Counted from the first letter of the stretch, positions 8,164-18,697 are shown. The stretch is DNA of 64,000 nucleotides from Pedobacter nyackensis (GCF_900176505.1 NZ_FWYB01000004.1:62001-126000), one strand, 5' to 3'. Numbers and translations are program-made. The notes: generated by a model not told the origin, from the letters alone.

Positions 8164-10308
8164 ATGGTTAAAGCTTTATTTCTACTTGTATTCCTGTTTT
8201 TTACATCTTTTTCTTGGGCTCAGGAAAAAACAAGAGAATTGTTTATAGCGGGATCAAATCATAATGATATGGTTAAAGTCTTATCTGTTTGCAAGCTTAA
8301 ACTCTTTGTTTCTAAATTTCCTGATGAGGCTATTAAAAAGGCAAAATTAAATTCGTCAGTATTGCTATTTGCAGATGGATATCCTGAGCGTCGTCTTGCT
8401 TTAAGTCAGTCTTCTTTTAAAGCCATCCGGGATAAAAAACTTAAGGTTTATATTGAGTTCCCAAATGAAATACCAGGAGTAGCCATAGGATCAGCGTTAA
8501 ATTATATTAAACTGGAACGGGGTATTGTGCATACAAATAAAATACAAGGCCTCGATTCATTAGATCTGCTGGGTTTGACTGATCATCACTATATTACTGT
8601 CAAAACACCAAATTCTTACCTCTTATTGGGGAAGGTGGCTGGATATGATAAGGCAGACTTTGGTATTTCGGATGTAGAAACGTACCCACTTCTTTTTAGA
8701 CATCAGAATTTCATTATAGGTACAACTAAATTAAGTGACGCTGTTTCTTCTCGTTTTGGACCTGCTGTGTCGTGGGTGATGGTATGGAGTTTTATTTTGC
8801 AAGAGCTGGGTGTAGTATTGCCTAAAGGCAGTCTGGAGAATAATTGGATCAAAGATTTGTCTCCAAGTTATCATGCTGATGCAGCTTTACCAAAAAATGC
8901 CTTTGCAAAAAGTATACTTAGAGGAACTGATTGGTTTTACAATTCCCGGTTACTCATTCACCCCAGCTGGCAGGATACATTTTTGAAAAGAACATCAAAA
9001 GATGGTGTTAAGGTGGTTTATCCACCAATTGCTAAAACCGCATCTATTGGTGATGGGAAATTGGGGATAATGGAAGGACATTCTTCGTTTATCAATGCAG
9101 ACGGATCTCAGCCTGTTCGCTGGTGGCTGAGAGCTGATTGTCAGGCTGAGGTGGCTTATGCCTTATCATCTTCTGCAAAAATGTTTTCAGAGGAAAAATA
9201 TAGTCATACAGCCACTAATTTATTAGATCACTTGTTCAAAACATCAAATTTACGTGCAGGTGAAAGAAATGATCCTTCAAGTCCTTCGTTCGGTTTGATT
9301 GGCTGGGCGACTACAGATCCCGACGCCTATTATGGAGACGATAATGCGAGAACAATTCTGGCTGTTATCGGTGCTGCAGTAAATCTGCAATCGCCTAACT
9401 GGGATAAATATATTGTTGAAGGCATTTTGGGTAATTTCAGGACAGCAGGCAAAAACGGCTTCAGGGGGCCATGGTTTAGAGATGCGGCTATGCAAAAAAC
9501 AAACTGGAAGGCTTTGGGGCAGCGTGAGATTGTAAATGTACATCCTCATTATGAGGCTTGGCTTTGGGCTTGTTATCTATGGCTTTACGACAAAACCGGT
9601 CATGAACCACTGTTGAGGAAAGCAAAAGAGGCGATTGCGATTACCATGGGGAAATATCCCGACTGGAAATGGACTAATGGTATTCAGCAAGAGTATACCA
9701 GGATGATACTGCCGTTGGCTTGGCTGGTAAGAGTTGAAAATACAGATAAACATCGCGAATGGCTCAGTTTTGTATGTGGTAAATTGTTAGAAGATCTAAC
9801 CAAACATGGTGCGGTAACTGAAAAACTAGGTAAAGCTGGATTTGGAAGATATGAACGCATAGCTTCTAATGCAGAATATGGATCTAAAGAAGCGCCATTG
9901 ATCTCTATAAATGGTGATCCGGTTACTGATCTGTTATACACACTCAATTTTGCTTTCTTTAGTTTAAATGAAGCCGCTGCGGCTACAGGAGAAGCTAAAT
10001 ATACTGATGCTACGGCACGTATTGCTGATTTTATGGTGCGTGCACAAGTGAACAGTACAAGTCATAAGGATTTGGATGGTGCTTGGTTCCGGGCATTCGA
10101 TTATAAAAGGTGGGACTACTGGGCGTCAAATGCCGATTCAGGATGGGGCCCCTGGGGTACTTTAACCGGCTGGACACAAAGCTGGATCGTAAACGGACTA
10201 ATTCTTAAAACGCAGAACGAAAATTTGTGGGACAACTCCAAACGTAGTTACCAAACTAATGACTTTAAAATACTGGCTCAGGAAAAAATAAAAACAATGT
10301 TAAACTAG
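8164..10308 (+). CDS. Large exported protein, probable glycoside hydrolase of unassigned family
   Basis: 714 residues with a signal peptide ending near SWAQE. Roughly the first 220 residues form an alpha/beta region. After that come repeated helical hairpins with Trp- and Gly-rich loops (WATTDPDAYYGDDNAR, FRGPWFRDAAM, HPHYEAWLWACYLW, GWGPWGTLTGWTQSW), the look of an (alpha/alpha)6 toroid used by many glycoside hydrolases and lyases. Candidate acidic catalytic residues lie in DPDAYYGDDN and HPHYEAW. I cannot place it in a named family. It opens the PUL, 43 bp before the DUF5689 gene, and is the best candidate for the enzyme that attacks the target polymer. Confidence 0.7.
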   Translation: MVKALFLLVFLFFTSFSWAQEKTRELFIAGSNHNDMVKVLSVCKLKLFVSKFPDEAIKKAKLNSSVLLFADGYPERRLALSQSSFKAIRDKKLKVYIEFPNEIPGVAIGSALNYIKLERGIVHTNKIQGLDSLDLLGLTDHHYITVKTPNSYLLLGKVAGYDKADFGISDVETYPLLFRHQNFIIGTTKLSDAVSSRFGPAVSWVMVWSFILQELGVVLPKGSLENNWIKDLSPSYHADAALPKNAFAKSILRGTDWFYNSRLLIHPSWQDTFLKRTSKDGVKVVYPPIAKTASIGDGKLGIMEGHSSFINADGSQPVRWWLRADCQAEVAYALSSSAKMFSEEKYSHTATNLLDHLFKTSNLRAGERNDPSSPSFGLIGWATTDPDAYYGDDNARTILAVIGAAVNLQSPNWDKYIVEGILGNFRTAGKNGFRGPWFRDAAMQKTNWKALGQREIVNVHPHYEAWLWACYLWLYDKTGHEPLLRKAKEAIAITMGKYPDWKWTNGIQQEYTRMILPLAWLVRVENTDKHREWLSFVCGKLLEDLTKHGAVTEKLGKAGFGRYERIASNAEYGSKEAPLISINGDPVTDLLYTLNFAFFSLNEAAAATGEAKYTDATARIADFMVRAQVNSTSHKDLDGAWFRAFDYKRWDYWASNADSGWGPWGTLTGWTQSWIVNGLILKTQNENLWDNSKRSYQTNDFKILAQEKIKTMLN

Positions 10309-10351
10309 CGATAAAAGCAATTTTACACCCTTTAAACCAAATATAATAATT

Positions 10352-11554
10352 ATGAAAAGAACATTTACATTAAGTTTTTTCTTGATGGTTATGGTAACTT
10401 TCTGGTCTTGCTCAGATAAAATCGATATCCCGGAAAATGTACTTTCCCAACCGAAAAGTCTTACAGGGCTCCGAAAGGTTACTGTAAAGGAGAACATGGT
10501 GTTTGGAGAGACTGCTATTAAAGGCGTTGTTACTTCGGATGCACAAAGTAAGAACATTCATAATACAACGGTGATTGTACAGGAAGAGGGAAAAGATGCA
10601 GCGGTACTTCTTCAGTTGGAATCAGGAGCAGACCAGTATCCTTTAGGTGCTGAGGTGCTGATAGATCTTGCTGGCGCAATCCCTTCCATAATCAAGGGTG
10701 AACTGGTGCTTACATCATTAAAGAATACGCAGGTAAAACTAACCGGAAAAATGGTTAGTATAGCACCTAAGGTTACCAATCTTCCTACACTACTTATCAA
10801 TGCCGGATATTGGGGGCCAATTTTAGTAAAGCTGGAAAAAGTTGAAATGTCTGGTGGTACAAGTGGAATTTTATCGGGTGAATTCACTTTAGATGATGGT
10901 ATCGGTACGGTATTTTCAAGTATTCTTCCTGATGCTGTATTTAGTAGCAACCAGGCACCAGATTTTGTTGAAGGCTATACAGGAATTTTGAGAATACAAG
11001 ATGAAAAATTCTTTATTAACCCTAGAAATCTGGATGATATACAGGTTGGACTGAAAGAACTACTGGAAGATTTTGAAGCGGCATCCAGCTCGGTGTATGA
11101 TGTGAAAACACTGCAGTTTAAAACAGGTGGATGGATAGTAGACGGAGGTATTACTGCAAATAGTGCCGCTGATTTAAAAACCGGATTACAAAGTATTCGC
11201 CTGCAAGGCACTATCGATAACAATACCAGGAAAGGGATCATAACCATGGGCTTTGATGTAAAAGCAGTAAAAAGTTTAAGAATATCTCATGGCATTTACC
11301 CGGCAGCAGCCGAAACAGGTAACATTAACCCAACTAAATTAAATGTTGAAATTTCAAGAGATGGTGGAAACACTTACAGCTTATTGGAGCAATTGGAAGT
11401 AGATATCAAGTCGACAACTTTAAAAACCAATATCATTCCGGTAAATGCAGGGTTTAGCGAAAATGTAAGGTTCAGGGTTGTAAATTCTTCTACACCATTT
11501 GCCAATAAGAACAGGCCACGTATCAATATTGATGACATCATGTTTGTATTCTAA
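10352..11554 (+). CDS. DUF5689-family surface lipoprotein
   Basis: 400 residues with a lipoprotein signal (cysteine in FWSCSDK, about residue 20). Residues 35-230 show a beta-rich OB-like region (for example AIKGVVTSD and GAEVLIDLAG) that fits DUF5689. The C-terminal half looks like a jelly-roll glycan-binding module, ending in PRINIDDIMFVF. DUF5689 proteins are typical surface-exposed partners in Bacteroidetes PULs and are presumed to bind substrate. It lies 35 bp before susC. Family assignment is by recognition of the pattern; the ligand is unknown. Confidence 0.75.
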   Translation: MKRTFTLSFFLMVMVTFWSCSDKIDIPENVLSQPKSLTGLRKVTVKENMVFGETAIKGVVTSDAQSKNIHNTTVIVQEEGKDAAVLLQLESGADQYPLGAEVLIDLAGAIPSIIKGELVLTSLKNTQVKLTGKMVSIAPKVTNLPTLLINAGYWGPILVKLEKVEMSGGTSGILSGEFTLDDGIGTVFSSILPDAVFSSNQAPDFVEGYTGILRIQDEKFFINPRNLDDIQVGLKELLEDFEAASSSVYDVKTLQFKTGGWIVDGGITANSAADLKTGLQSIRLQGTIDNNTRKGIITMGFDVKAVKSLRISHGIYPAAAETGNINPTKLNVEISRDGGNTYSLLEQLEVDIKSTTLKTNIIPVNAGFSENVRFRVVNSSTPFANKNRPRINIDDIMFVF

Positions 11555-11589
11555 TTATAGCCAAAAAAAATCTAACAAAACGAATCACA

Positions 11590-14500
11590 ATGAAATCAAA
11601 CAACTATATTCTATTTGTTGCTGCCGTGCTTTGCTTTTTTTTCCAGAAAACAAATGCTCAGCAAACCAGCCAGAGCGAATGGACAATAACAGGTAAAGTA
11701 CTTACATCAGACCAAAAACCTTTGCCTGGAGTAAGCATATTGCTAAAGCGTACTAAAACTGTAACCACAACCAATACGGAGGGTATGTTTTCCATTAAAG
11801 TGCCGCAAGTGCCAGGTGAACTTGTTTATGCTTATATCGGTATGAAATCTCAGACCGTTGCTTTTCAGAAAGCGGGTACGTTTACTATTGTTCTTGAAGA
11901 AGAGAATTCTAATTTAAATGAAGTAATTGTAGTGGGCTATGGAACACAGAAAAAAGAAAACCTAACCGGAGCTGTGGATCAGGTTACTGCTGATGTTTTT
12001 AAAAACAGGCCTATAACCAATCTTGCCCAGGGCTTGCAAGGTGCAATGCCTAACTTAAATCTAACGCCGGCTGATGGTAAACCTAATCAGTCACCCGCTT
12101 TTAACATTCGTGGGGCAACATCTGTTGGACAAGGTGGGAGTGCACTTGTACTTATTGACGGGGTAGAAGGTAATCCTGCGCTACTTAACCCTCATGATAT
12201 TGAAACCGTATCTATTCTTAAAGATGCAGCTTCAGCGGCTATTTATGGTGCCCGTGGTGCTTTCGGCGTGGTACTGATTACCACTAAAAAGCCAGTAAAG
12301 GATCGTACAGAAATCAACTATTCCAGTAATTATGCCGTCAAGAATCCAACAACTGTACCTAATTTCGTAACCGATGGTTACCAATGGGCTTCAATGTTTA
12401 ATGAGGCGTTTTCCAGCTGGAATAATTATGCCAGCACACCGCAAAATGTCAATAAAACGCTCAGGTTTTCTCAAGAATACCTGAGTGAACTGAAGAAACG
12501 TTCATTAGACCCTTCTCTTCCCAAAACAACTGTTGATCCTGTAACCGGTGAGTATGTTTATTATGAAAATCACAACTGGATGGATGATCTTTACAAAGAC
12601 CATACTTATTCGCTTGACCAAAACATCTCGGTTTCTGGTAGCAGCAACAAAACCAGTTTTTATCTAACAGGAAGATACCTGGATCAGCCGGGATTGTTCA
12701 GATACAATTCTGATGATTATAAAATGTACAACCTCCGTGCAAAGGGATCTATTGAACTCTACCCATGGTTAACACTGGGTAACAATACAGATTATTCCAG
12801 CGTTCAATATCATACGCCAATGAATGTGGGTGAAGGCGGTGGGATATGGAGAAATATGTCTGCTGAAGGTCCGCCGATGGCACCAATGTTTAACCCAGAT
12901 GGTACACTTACGCATTCTGCTGCTTATACGGTAGGCGATTATTGGTATGGAAAAAACGGAATGGATTATGATCGCCGCGTTTTAAGAAACTCTACCAATT
13001 TTGCGACAAAATTTTTTGACAATACCCTTCGTATAAAAGGTGATTTTACTTTTCAGAATACATTGAACAATGAAAGCCGCGTACGTGTGCCTGTGCCTTA
13101 TAGTCGTGTGCCTGGTGTAGTTCAGTATCTGGGACTCAACTACAATGACATCCGTGAGATTTTTAGGGAAACCCAATACATCAATACCAATATTTATGGT
13201 GAATATGAAAAAACCTTTAACAACAAGCATGATTTTAAAGTGTTAGCTGGTTTCAATTATGAATTAAGTACTTATAAAAGGGTAGGAGCAGAAAGAAACG
13301 GGCTGATTTACGAAGATGCTGAAGATTTAAACCTGGCTTTAGGGCAATCTATTGCTGCTACCGGAGGTTACGAGCAATGGAACATTAGCGGAGGCTTTTT
13401 TAGATTTAATTATGCTTACGACAAACGTTATTTGATTGAGATTAACGGTCGTTATGATGGCTCTTCCAAATTTCCTAAAAATGAGCGCTATGCATTCTTC
13501 CCTTCTATTTCGGCCGGCTGGAGAATTTCTTCTGAGCCTTTCTGGAAAGTTTCTAAAAACATCATCTCAGATTTGAAAGTGAGAGCATCTTATGGTTCAC
13601 TGGGTAATGGTAATATCGGTTCCTATGTGTTCCAGGAATTGCTGTCCTTGAATACCTTGCCGAGGATTATCAATGGAGTGCAGCCAGCTTATACCAGGAA
13701 TCCAAATGTAATCCCGTATGGCCTTACCTGGGAAACCGCTACAACCAGCAATGTCGGACTCGATATGTCTCTATTCAACAATAAACTTTCCATTTCCGGA
13801 GATGCTTATATCAGGAAAACCATTGATATGTTTACACCTGGGGTAGAGCAACCAGCGATATTTGGAGCTTCTTCACCACGTGGTAATTACGCTGATATGG
13901 AAACCAAAGGCTGGGAGCTATCTGTAAACTGGAATGATCATTTTACACTCCACAATAAACCATTCAATTATAGTGTGAAAGCAGTAGTTTCTGACAATGT
14001 TTCTACCATTTTAAAATACAACAATCCTAGTAAAAGACTGGACGATTATTATGTAGGACAGCGACTAGGTGAGATTTGGGGATACGCTACTGATGGGTTC
14101 TTTACTTCGGCTGATGAGATCAGGAGGTCTGCAGATCAAAGTCTGTTTAGCTCAACGGCAACAGGAGCATGGCGTACGGGTGATATCAAATTTAAAGACA
14201 TCAATAACGATGGTGTAATTGACTATGGTAACAATACTGCGGATGCACCGGGCGACCGCGTGATCATTGGTAACGACCAGCCACGCTACCGCTTCGGGTT
14301 GAGTTTAGGGGCGGATTGGAACAACTTCTTTATAAGTGGATTCCTTCAGGGAGTAGGGAAACAAGCCTGGTACCCAAGTCGTGGGGCAAATACATTCTGG
14401 GGACAGTACAATGCTCCTTATGGTCACCCTCCTGCATCACAAATCGGTAACATCTGGACTGAAGAAAATCCCGATGCTTATTTTCCAAGATACACAGGTT

Positions 14501-14823
14501 ATTTAGCCTGGGCTGCTGGTGGTACGCTTCGTGAAGTACAAACCAGGTATTTGCAAAACATAGCTTATGTGAGGTTAAAAAATATTCAGGTTGGTTATAC
14601 CTTGCCAGCAAGCGTTAGTTCGAAAATCCGCGCCTCTAAAGCGAGTATTTATTTCTCCGGCGAAAACCTTTTCACCTTCTCACCGATGCATAAGATTACA
14701 AAAGATATAGATGTAGAGAATACAGGTGATTCAGATCAGGATCTGGCAGATTCTAATCAGGGGGATGGATTTAACTATCCGATGATGAAAAGCTACTCAG
14801 TTGGTATATCCATTACATTTTAA
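11590..14823 (+). CDS. SusC/RagA-family TonB-linked outer-membrane transporter
   Basis: 1077 residues. A signal peptide (ending near TNAQQ) precedes a carboxypeptidase-regulatory-like beta domain (residues about 34-105, starting ITGKVLTSDQKPLPGVS). Next come a TonB-box-like segment EVIVVGYGTQKKENLTGAV and a plug domain with the SusC signature GQGGSALVLIDGVEGN and SVLKDA-like SILKDAASAAIYGARGA. The rest is the beta-barrel, ending in an aromatic residue (SVGISITF). It imports oligosaccharides across the outer membrane together with the SusD protein encoded 30 bp downstream. Confidence 0.97.
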   Translation: MKSNNYILFVAAVLCFFFQKTNAQQTSQSEWTITGKVLTSDQKPLPGVSILLKRTKTVTTTNTEGMFSIKVPQVPGELVYAYIGMKSQTVAFQKAGTFTIVLEEENSNLNEVIVVGYGTQKKENLTGAVDQVTADVFKNRPITNLAQGLQGAMPNLNLTPADGKPNQSPAFNIRGATSVGQGGSALVLIDGVEGNPALLNPHDIETVSILKDAASAAIYGARGAFGVVLITTKKPVKDRTEINYSSNYAVKNPTTVPNFVTDGYQWASMFNEAFSSWNNYASTPQNVNKTLRFSQEYLSELKKRSLDPSLPKTTVDPVTGEYVYYENHNWMDDLYKDHTYSLDQNISVSGSSNKTSFYLTGRYLDQPGLFRYNSDDYKMYNLRAKGSIELYPWLTLGNNTDYSSVQYHTPMNVGEGGGIWRNMSAEGPPMAPMFNPDGTLTHSAAYTVGDYWYGKNGMDYDRRVLRNSTNFATKFFDNTLRIKGDFTFQNTLNNESRVRVPVPYSRVPGVVQYLGLNYNDIREIFRETQYINTNIYGEYEKTFNNKHDFKVLAGFNYELSTYKRVGAERNGLIYEDAEDLNLALGQSIAATGGYEQWNISGGFFRFNYAYDKRYLIEINGRYDGSSKFPKNERYAFFPSISAGWRISSEPFWKVSKNIISDLKVRASYGSLGNGNIGSYVFQELLSLNTLPRIINGVQPAYTRNPNVIPYGLTWETATTSNVGLDMSLFNNKLSISGDAYIRKTIDMFTPGVEQPAIFGASSPRGNYADMETKGWELSVNWNDHFTLHNKPFNYSVKAVVSDNVSTILKYNNPSKRLDDYYVGQRLGEIWGYATDGFFTSADEIRRSADQSLFSSTATGAWRTGDIKFKDINNDGVIDYGNNTADAPGDRVIIGNDQPRYRFGLSLGADWNNFFISGFLQGVGKQAWYPSRGANTFWGQYNAPYGHPPASQIGNIWTEENPDAYFPRYTGYLAWAAGGTLREVQTRYLQNIAYVRLKNIQVGYTLPASVSSKIRASKASIYFSGENLFTFSPMHKITKDIDVENTGDSDQDLADSNQGDGFNYPMMKSYSVGISITF

Positions 14824-14853
14824 CAGGTCATCAGATCAATAATAAAGATTTCA

Positions 14854-16623
14854 ATGAAAAGAATATTTTTTGTTTCGATACTAGCAGTTCTGTTTGCCGC
14901 ATGTAGCAAACTGGATCAGCAACCAAAATCAACAGTAGGCAAGGAAGCTGTATTCCAAAGCGAAAAAGGCCTGGAGCTTTATACTACTTCATTCTATACT
15001 TTACTCCCAACTTATACAGATATCCTTAGGGGCGACAATATGTCTGATTATGTTGCCAGAAAGGATGTGCCGGACTTCATCAGAGAAGGAGCTTATGGTC
15101 CGCGCCAAAGTACCGGGTGGACATGGGCGGATCTGAGAAATATCAATTATTTCTTGGAAAATAACGTAAATCCATCAGTTTCTAAAGAGGTTAGGGAACA
15201 TTATAACGGCCTGGCCAGGTTTTTCAGGGCATGGTTCTATTTTGCAAAAGTGAAACGTTTTGGAGATGTACCATGGATAAACAGAACTTTTGAAGTCAAT
15301 GATCCGGAGATGCTAAAAGGCAGAGATTCCCGTATCCTTGTTATGGACTCCGTATTAAGAGATCTGGATTACGCAGTAAAGCACATCCGTATTGCTGAAG
15401 ATGGTTCAAGATCTATGATTACCAAATATATTGCATATGCTTTCAAGTCAAGGGTTTGTTTGTTTGAAGGGACATTTCGTAAATATCACACCAATTATGG
15501 TTTGCAGCAAACCGCAGGTGCCTGGTTAACAGAAGCAGCAACTGCTGCCAAAGTGGTAATGGACGAAACAAAGTTTGCGCTTTATACTGGCGGACCTGAT
15601 TCAAAGCCATATCGTGAGCTGTTTGTGAGCAAAACACCCATATCTTCAGAGGTTATGCTGGCGAATATCTATAGTGATGCTTTAGGTGTATATCATGATG
15701 CCAATTGGTATTACACAAGTGCTACTTATGGCGATAGGGCTAGTTTTACCAGGTCATTTATAAATACTTATCTTAATATAGATGGAACACCTTTTACGGG
15801 TAAAACCGGGTATAAAGCTATGGCTTTTGCCGATGAGGTAGAAAATAGAGATAAGAGACTGGAGCAAACCATTCGGACTAAAGGATATAACCGTATAAAT
15901 GGAGGAAATATATTGGTATCTCCACCGCTTTTTTCTTATACCTACACGGGGTATCAGCCTACAAAATGGGTATTGGACGATACATTTTACGATGGTGGAA
16001 GTATGAATAATAACATTATTCCAGTGTTTAGATTTGCAGAAATCCTGTTAAACTATGCAGAAGCAAAAGCTGAATTGGGCATGTTGTCGGACGCCGATTG
16101 GAATACAACTATTGGTGCCTTGAGACGAAGAGCAGGTATTACGCAAAATACAGCCAATAAACCAACGCTTGCTGATCCTTATTTAATGACTGAATATTTT
16201 CCAGGGATTAATGATCCTTCTATTCTGGAAATAAGAAGGGAGCGTGGAATAGAACTTGCATTGGAGGGCTTCAGGTTTTATGATTTGGTACGCTGGAAAA
16301 GCGGAAAGCTAATGGAGAAAGTTTGGAACGGAATGTATGTGCCGGCGTTAAATACTCCTTTAGATTTGAATAAAGATGGTGTATTGGATGTAGCCTTTTA
16401 CAAAACATTGCCCAACAATCAGGTGCCTGGAGTAACATACATCAATGTTTCTGAAACGGTTAGTGGCCGACAAAATTCGATGGTGTTGTCTGAGGGTGAT
16501 AAAGGTGAGATTAAATGGCTGGTAACCATTCCAAGAGTTTGGCAGGATAAATTTTACCTGTACCCAATTCCAGAAAATGATCGTTTAATGAACCCCGCTT
16601 TGGGCCAAAACCCTGATTGGTAA
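14854..16623 (+). CDS. SusD/RagB-family glycan-binding lipoprotein
   Basis: 589 residues with a lipoprotein signal (FAACSKLDQQP, Cys17). The family hallmarks are clear: the LDQQPKS start of the mature protein, NYFLENN near residue 103, helical TPR-like segments around LARFFRAWFYFAKVKRFGDVPW, and the C-terminal RFAEILLNYAEAKAELG and LRRRAG segments before FRFYDLVRW. It caps the SusC barrel on the cell surface and binds the oligosaccharide. Pairing with the upstream susC gene is unambiguous. Confidence 0.97.
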   Translation: MKRIFFVSILAVLFAACSKLDQQPKSTVGKEAVFQSEKGLELYTTSFYTLLPTYTDILRGDNMSDYVARKDVPDFIREGAYGPRQSTGWTWADLRNINYFLENNVNPSVSKEVREHYNGLARFFRAWFYFAKVKRFGDVPWINRTFEVNDPEMLKGRDSRILVMDSVLRDLDYAVKHIRIAEDGSRSMITKYIAYAFKSRVCLFEGTFRKYHTNYGLQQTAGAWLTEAATAAKVVMDETKFALYTGGPDSKPYRELFVSKTPISSEVMLANIYSDALGVYHDANWYYTSATYGDRASFTRSFINTYLNIDGTPFTGKTGYKAMAFADEVENRDKRLEQTIRTKGYNRINGGNILVSPPLFSYTYTGYQPTKWVLDDTFYDGGSMNNNIIPVFRFAEILLNYAEAKAELGMLSDADWNTTIGALRRRAGITQNTANKPTLADPYLMTEYFPGINDPSILEIRRERGIELALEGFRFYDLVRWKSGKLMEKVWNGMYVPALNTPLDLNKDGVLDVAFYKTLPNNQVPGVTYINVSETVSGRQNSMVLSEGDKGEIKWLVTIPRVWQDKFYLYPIPENDRLMNPALGQNPDW

Positions 16624-16641
16624 TTACTAATAAATATAAAG

Positions 16642-17469
16642 ATGATAAATATAATTAAAACACTAGCTCTGGCCGTCTTCATAATAGGCACATCTTGTTC
16701 AAAAAATAAAAATGGTAAAGCAGAAGAGCCTGAAACTCAAAAGGAGACTTTAAGGGTGATGACTTACAATATTCATATCGGTAATCCTCCTTCCGAGGCA
16801 GCTACTGTGGTGAATCTGGAAGCAACGGCAAAAGCCATTAAGTTGGGTAATCCTGATCTTGTAGCACTGCAGGAAGTAGATAAGTTTACTACCCGATCAG
16901 GAGTTAATTTGGATCAGGCTAAAAAACTTGCCGAACTAACAGGTATGAACTATTATTTCGCAAAGGCGATAGACCGTTCAAATGGAGAATACGGTGTAGC
17001 TATTTTGTCTAAGTTTCCTATAAAAACCAGTTCCCGCTATTCACTACCTGTTGTTTCTGGCTCAGGTGCAGAATTGAGAGTAGTAGGTATCATTCAGGTC
17101 GAATTACCTAACGGTAAAAGAATCTATTTTGTATCAACGCATTTTGATCACCTGGCTGAAAGTAATCGTGAACTCCATGCCCGCGAATTGTTAAAAGCAA
17201 TTCAACCTTACAAAGAATCTCCGGTGATAGTCGGAGGCGATTTTAATATGCCTCCAAGCAGTGATACCTGGAATATTATTAAAACCGAAATGACGATGGG
17301 CTGCAACACTTGTCCAAGTACTTTTCCAGCTACAAATCCCACTACCACCATTGACTATATCCTGTTGAACAAGAAAGCTTCAAGTTACTTCAGTGTTAAA
17401 AGCTATCAAACTATAACGGAGCGTTATGCTTCCGATCACGTGCCAATCATAGCCGAACTTCAGTATTAA
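16642..17469 (+). CDS. Endonuclease/exonuclease/phosphatase-family lipoprotein
   Basis: 275 residues with a lipoprotein signal (IIGTSCSKN, Cys19). All catalytic blocks of the EEP fold are present: Asn in MTYNIH, Glu in LQEVD, His in STHFDH, Asp and Asn in GGDFNMPP, and SDH near the end. It should therefore be an active Mg-dependent phosphodiesterase or phosphatase in the cell envelope. Family members include sphingomyelinases, inositol-phosphate phosphatases and DNases. Its position inside a PUL, 19 bp after susD, suggests that it cleaves a phosphate-linked part of the imported glycan or a lipid anchor; that is inference. Confidence 0.88.
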   Translation: MINIIKTLALAVFIIGTSCSKNKNGKAEEPETQKETLRVMTYNIHIGNPPSEAATVVNLEATAKAIKLGNPDLVALQEVDKFTTRSGVNLDQAKKLAELTGMNYYFAKAIDRSNGEYGVAILSKFPIKTSSRYSLPVVSGSGAELRVVGIIQVELPNGKRIYFVSTHFDHLAESNRELHARELLKAIQPYKESPVIVGGDFNMPPSSDTWNIIKTEMTMGCNTCPSTFPATNPTTTIDYILLNKKASSYFSVKSYQTITERYASDHVPIIAELQY

Positions 17470-17492
17470 CCCTTAAACAAAATACCAAAAAA

Positions 17493-18695
17493 ATGAGCGA
17501 AACCGAATACATAGCGTTATATAAATCAAATCTGTTAAATGATGTACTCCCTTTCTGGATTAACAACTCTATTGATGCCGAAAATGGAGGTTTTTTTACC
17601 TGCCTAACTAAAGAAGGTGAAGTATATGATACTGATAAATTTATCTGGTTACAATGCAGACAAGTATGGACCTTTTCTATGCTTTTCCTCAATGTAGAAC
17701 AAAATCCGGATTGGCTGGAAATCGCAGAAAAAGGCGCAGCATTTCTGATTGAACATGGTCGTGACGAAAATAATGACTGGTATTTTTCTTTAACAAAGGA
17801 AGGGAAACCACTCACTCAGGCGCACAATATATTCTCAGATTGTTTTGCTGCGATGGCATTTGCCCAACTAAGTAAAGCAACTGGAAAGGATAGCTATGCA
17901 AAAATTGCAACCGAAACTTTTGATAACATTCTGAAAAGACAAAATAGTCCGAAAGGGAAGTTTAGTAAAGCTTATCCAGGTACAAGGGATTTGCAGGGAT
18001 TCTCTCTCCCGATGATTTTATGCAACCTGGTTTTGGAAATAGAGCATCTGTTAGATAGCAGTCTTGTTGAAAAAGTGTTAAAGAACGGTGTAGACTCTGT
18101 AGTAAATAAGTTTTATAAACCAGAATTTGGTGTTATCCTCGAAAATATCAATCTTAACGGTGATGTTAGCGATTCTTTCGAAGGACGCCTTGTAAATCCT
18201 GGTCATGGCCTGGAGTCTATGTGGTTTGTAATGGATATTGCAGAACGGACTGATAACAAAGAATTGATTCGTAAATGTGTTGATATTACCCTTTCTACAC
18301 TTGAATTTGGGTGGGATAAAGAAAATGGGGGTATTTTTTACTTTTTGGATGTAAAAGGAAACCCACCACAACAATTGGAATGGGACCAAAAGTTATGGTG
18401 GGTACATGTTGAAGCAATGATCGCTGTATTAAAAGGGTATATGCATACTGGTGATCTTAGATGTTGGAGTTGGTTTGAAAAGTTACATCAATATACCTGG
18501 GGTCACTTTGTTGATGAAGAGTTTGGAGAATGGTATGGTTACCTCAACAGAGAAGGTGAAGTCTTATTGCCTCTTAAAGGAGGTAAATGGAAAGGCTGTT
18601 TTCATGTTCCAAGAGGTTTATTCCAGCTTTGGAAAACTATGGAAAAGATCCAGTTGCAGAAAGAAATAAAAACTGATAACCTTATAAATTCTTAA
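17493..18695 (+). CDS. AGE-family sugar 2-epimerase, copy 2
   Basis: 400 residues, clearly paralogous to the epimerase at 3343, with long shared segments such as NIFSDCFA, PGTR, RLVNPGH and LPLKGGKWK. Active-site histidines are at 238 (NPGH), 305 (WWVH) and 371 (CFHVPR). There is no signal peptide, so it acts in the cytoplasm on the imported sugar. It has a short C-terminal extension (KEIKTDNLINS) that copy 1 lacks. It is 2 bp upstream of the permease gene, so the two are co-translated. Substrate is open: GlcNAc/ManNAc or a reducing disaccharide. Confidence 0.88.
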   Translation: MSETEYIALYKSNLLNDVLPFWINNSIDAENGGFFTCLTKEGEVYDTDKFIWLQCRQVWTFSMLFLNVEQNPDWLEIAEKGAAFLIEHGRDENNDWYFSLTKEGKPLTQAHNIFSDCFAAMAFAQLSKATGKDSYAKIATETFDNILKRQNSPKGKFSKAYPGTRDLQGFSLPMILCNLVLEIEHLLDSSLVEKVLKNGVDSVVNKFYKPEFGVILENINLNGDVSDSFEGRLVNPGHGLESMWFVMDIAERTDNKELIRKCVDITLSTLEFGWDKENGGIFYFLDVKGNPPQQLEWDQKLWWVHVEAMIAVLKGYMHTGDLRCWSWFEKLHQYTWGHFVDEEFGEWYGYLNREGEVLLPLKGGKWKGCFHVPRGLFQLWKTMEKIQLQKEIKTDNLINS

Positions 18696-18697
18696 AA

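Noticed and set aside
17447..17815. Open frame of 122 codons on the minus strand over the second epimerase
   Set aside because: Antisense to a well-conserved gene with no similarity to any family; a similar shadow appears over the first epimerase.
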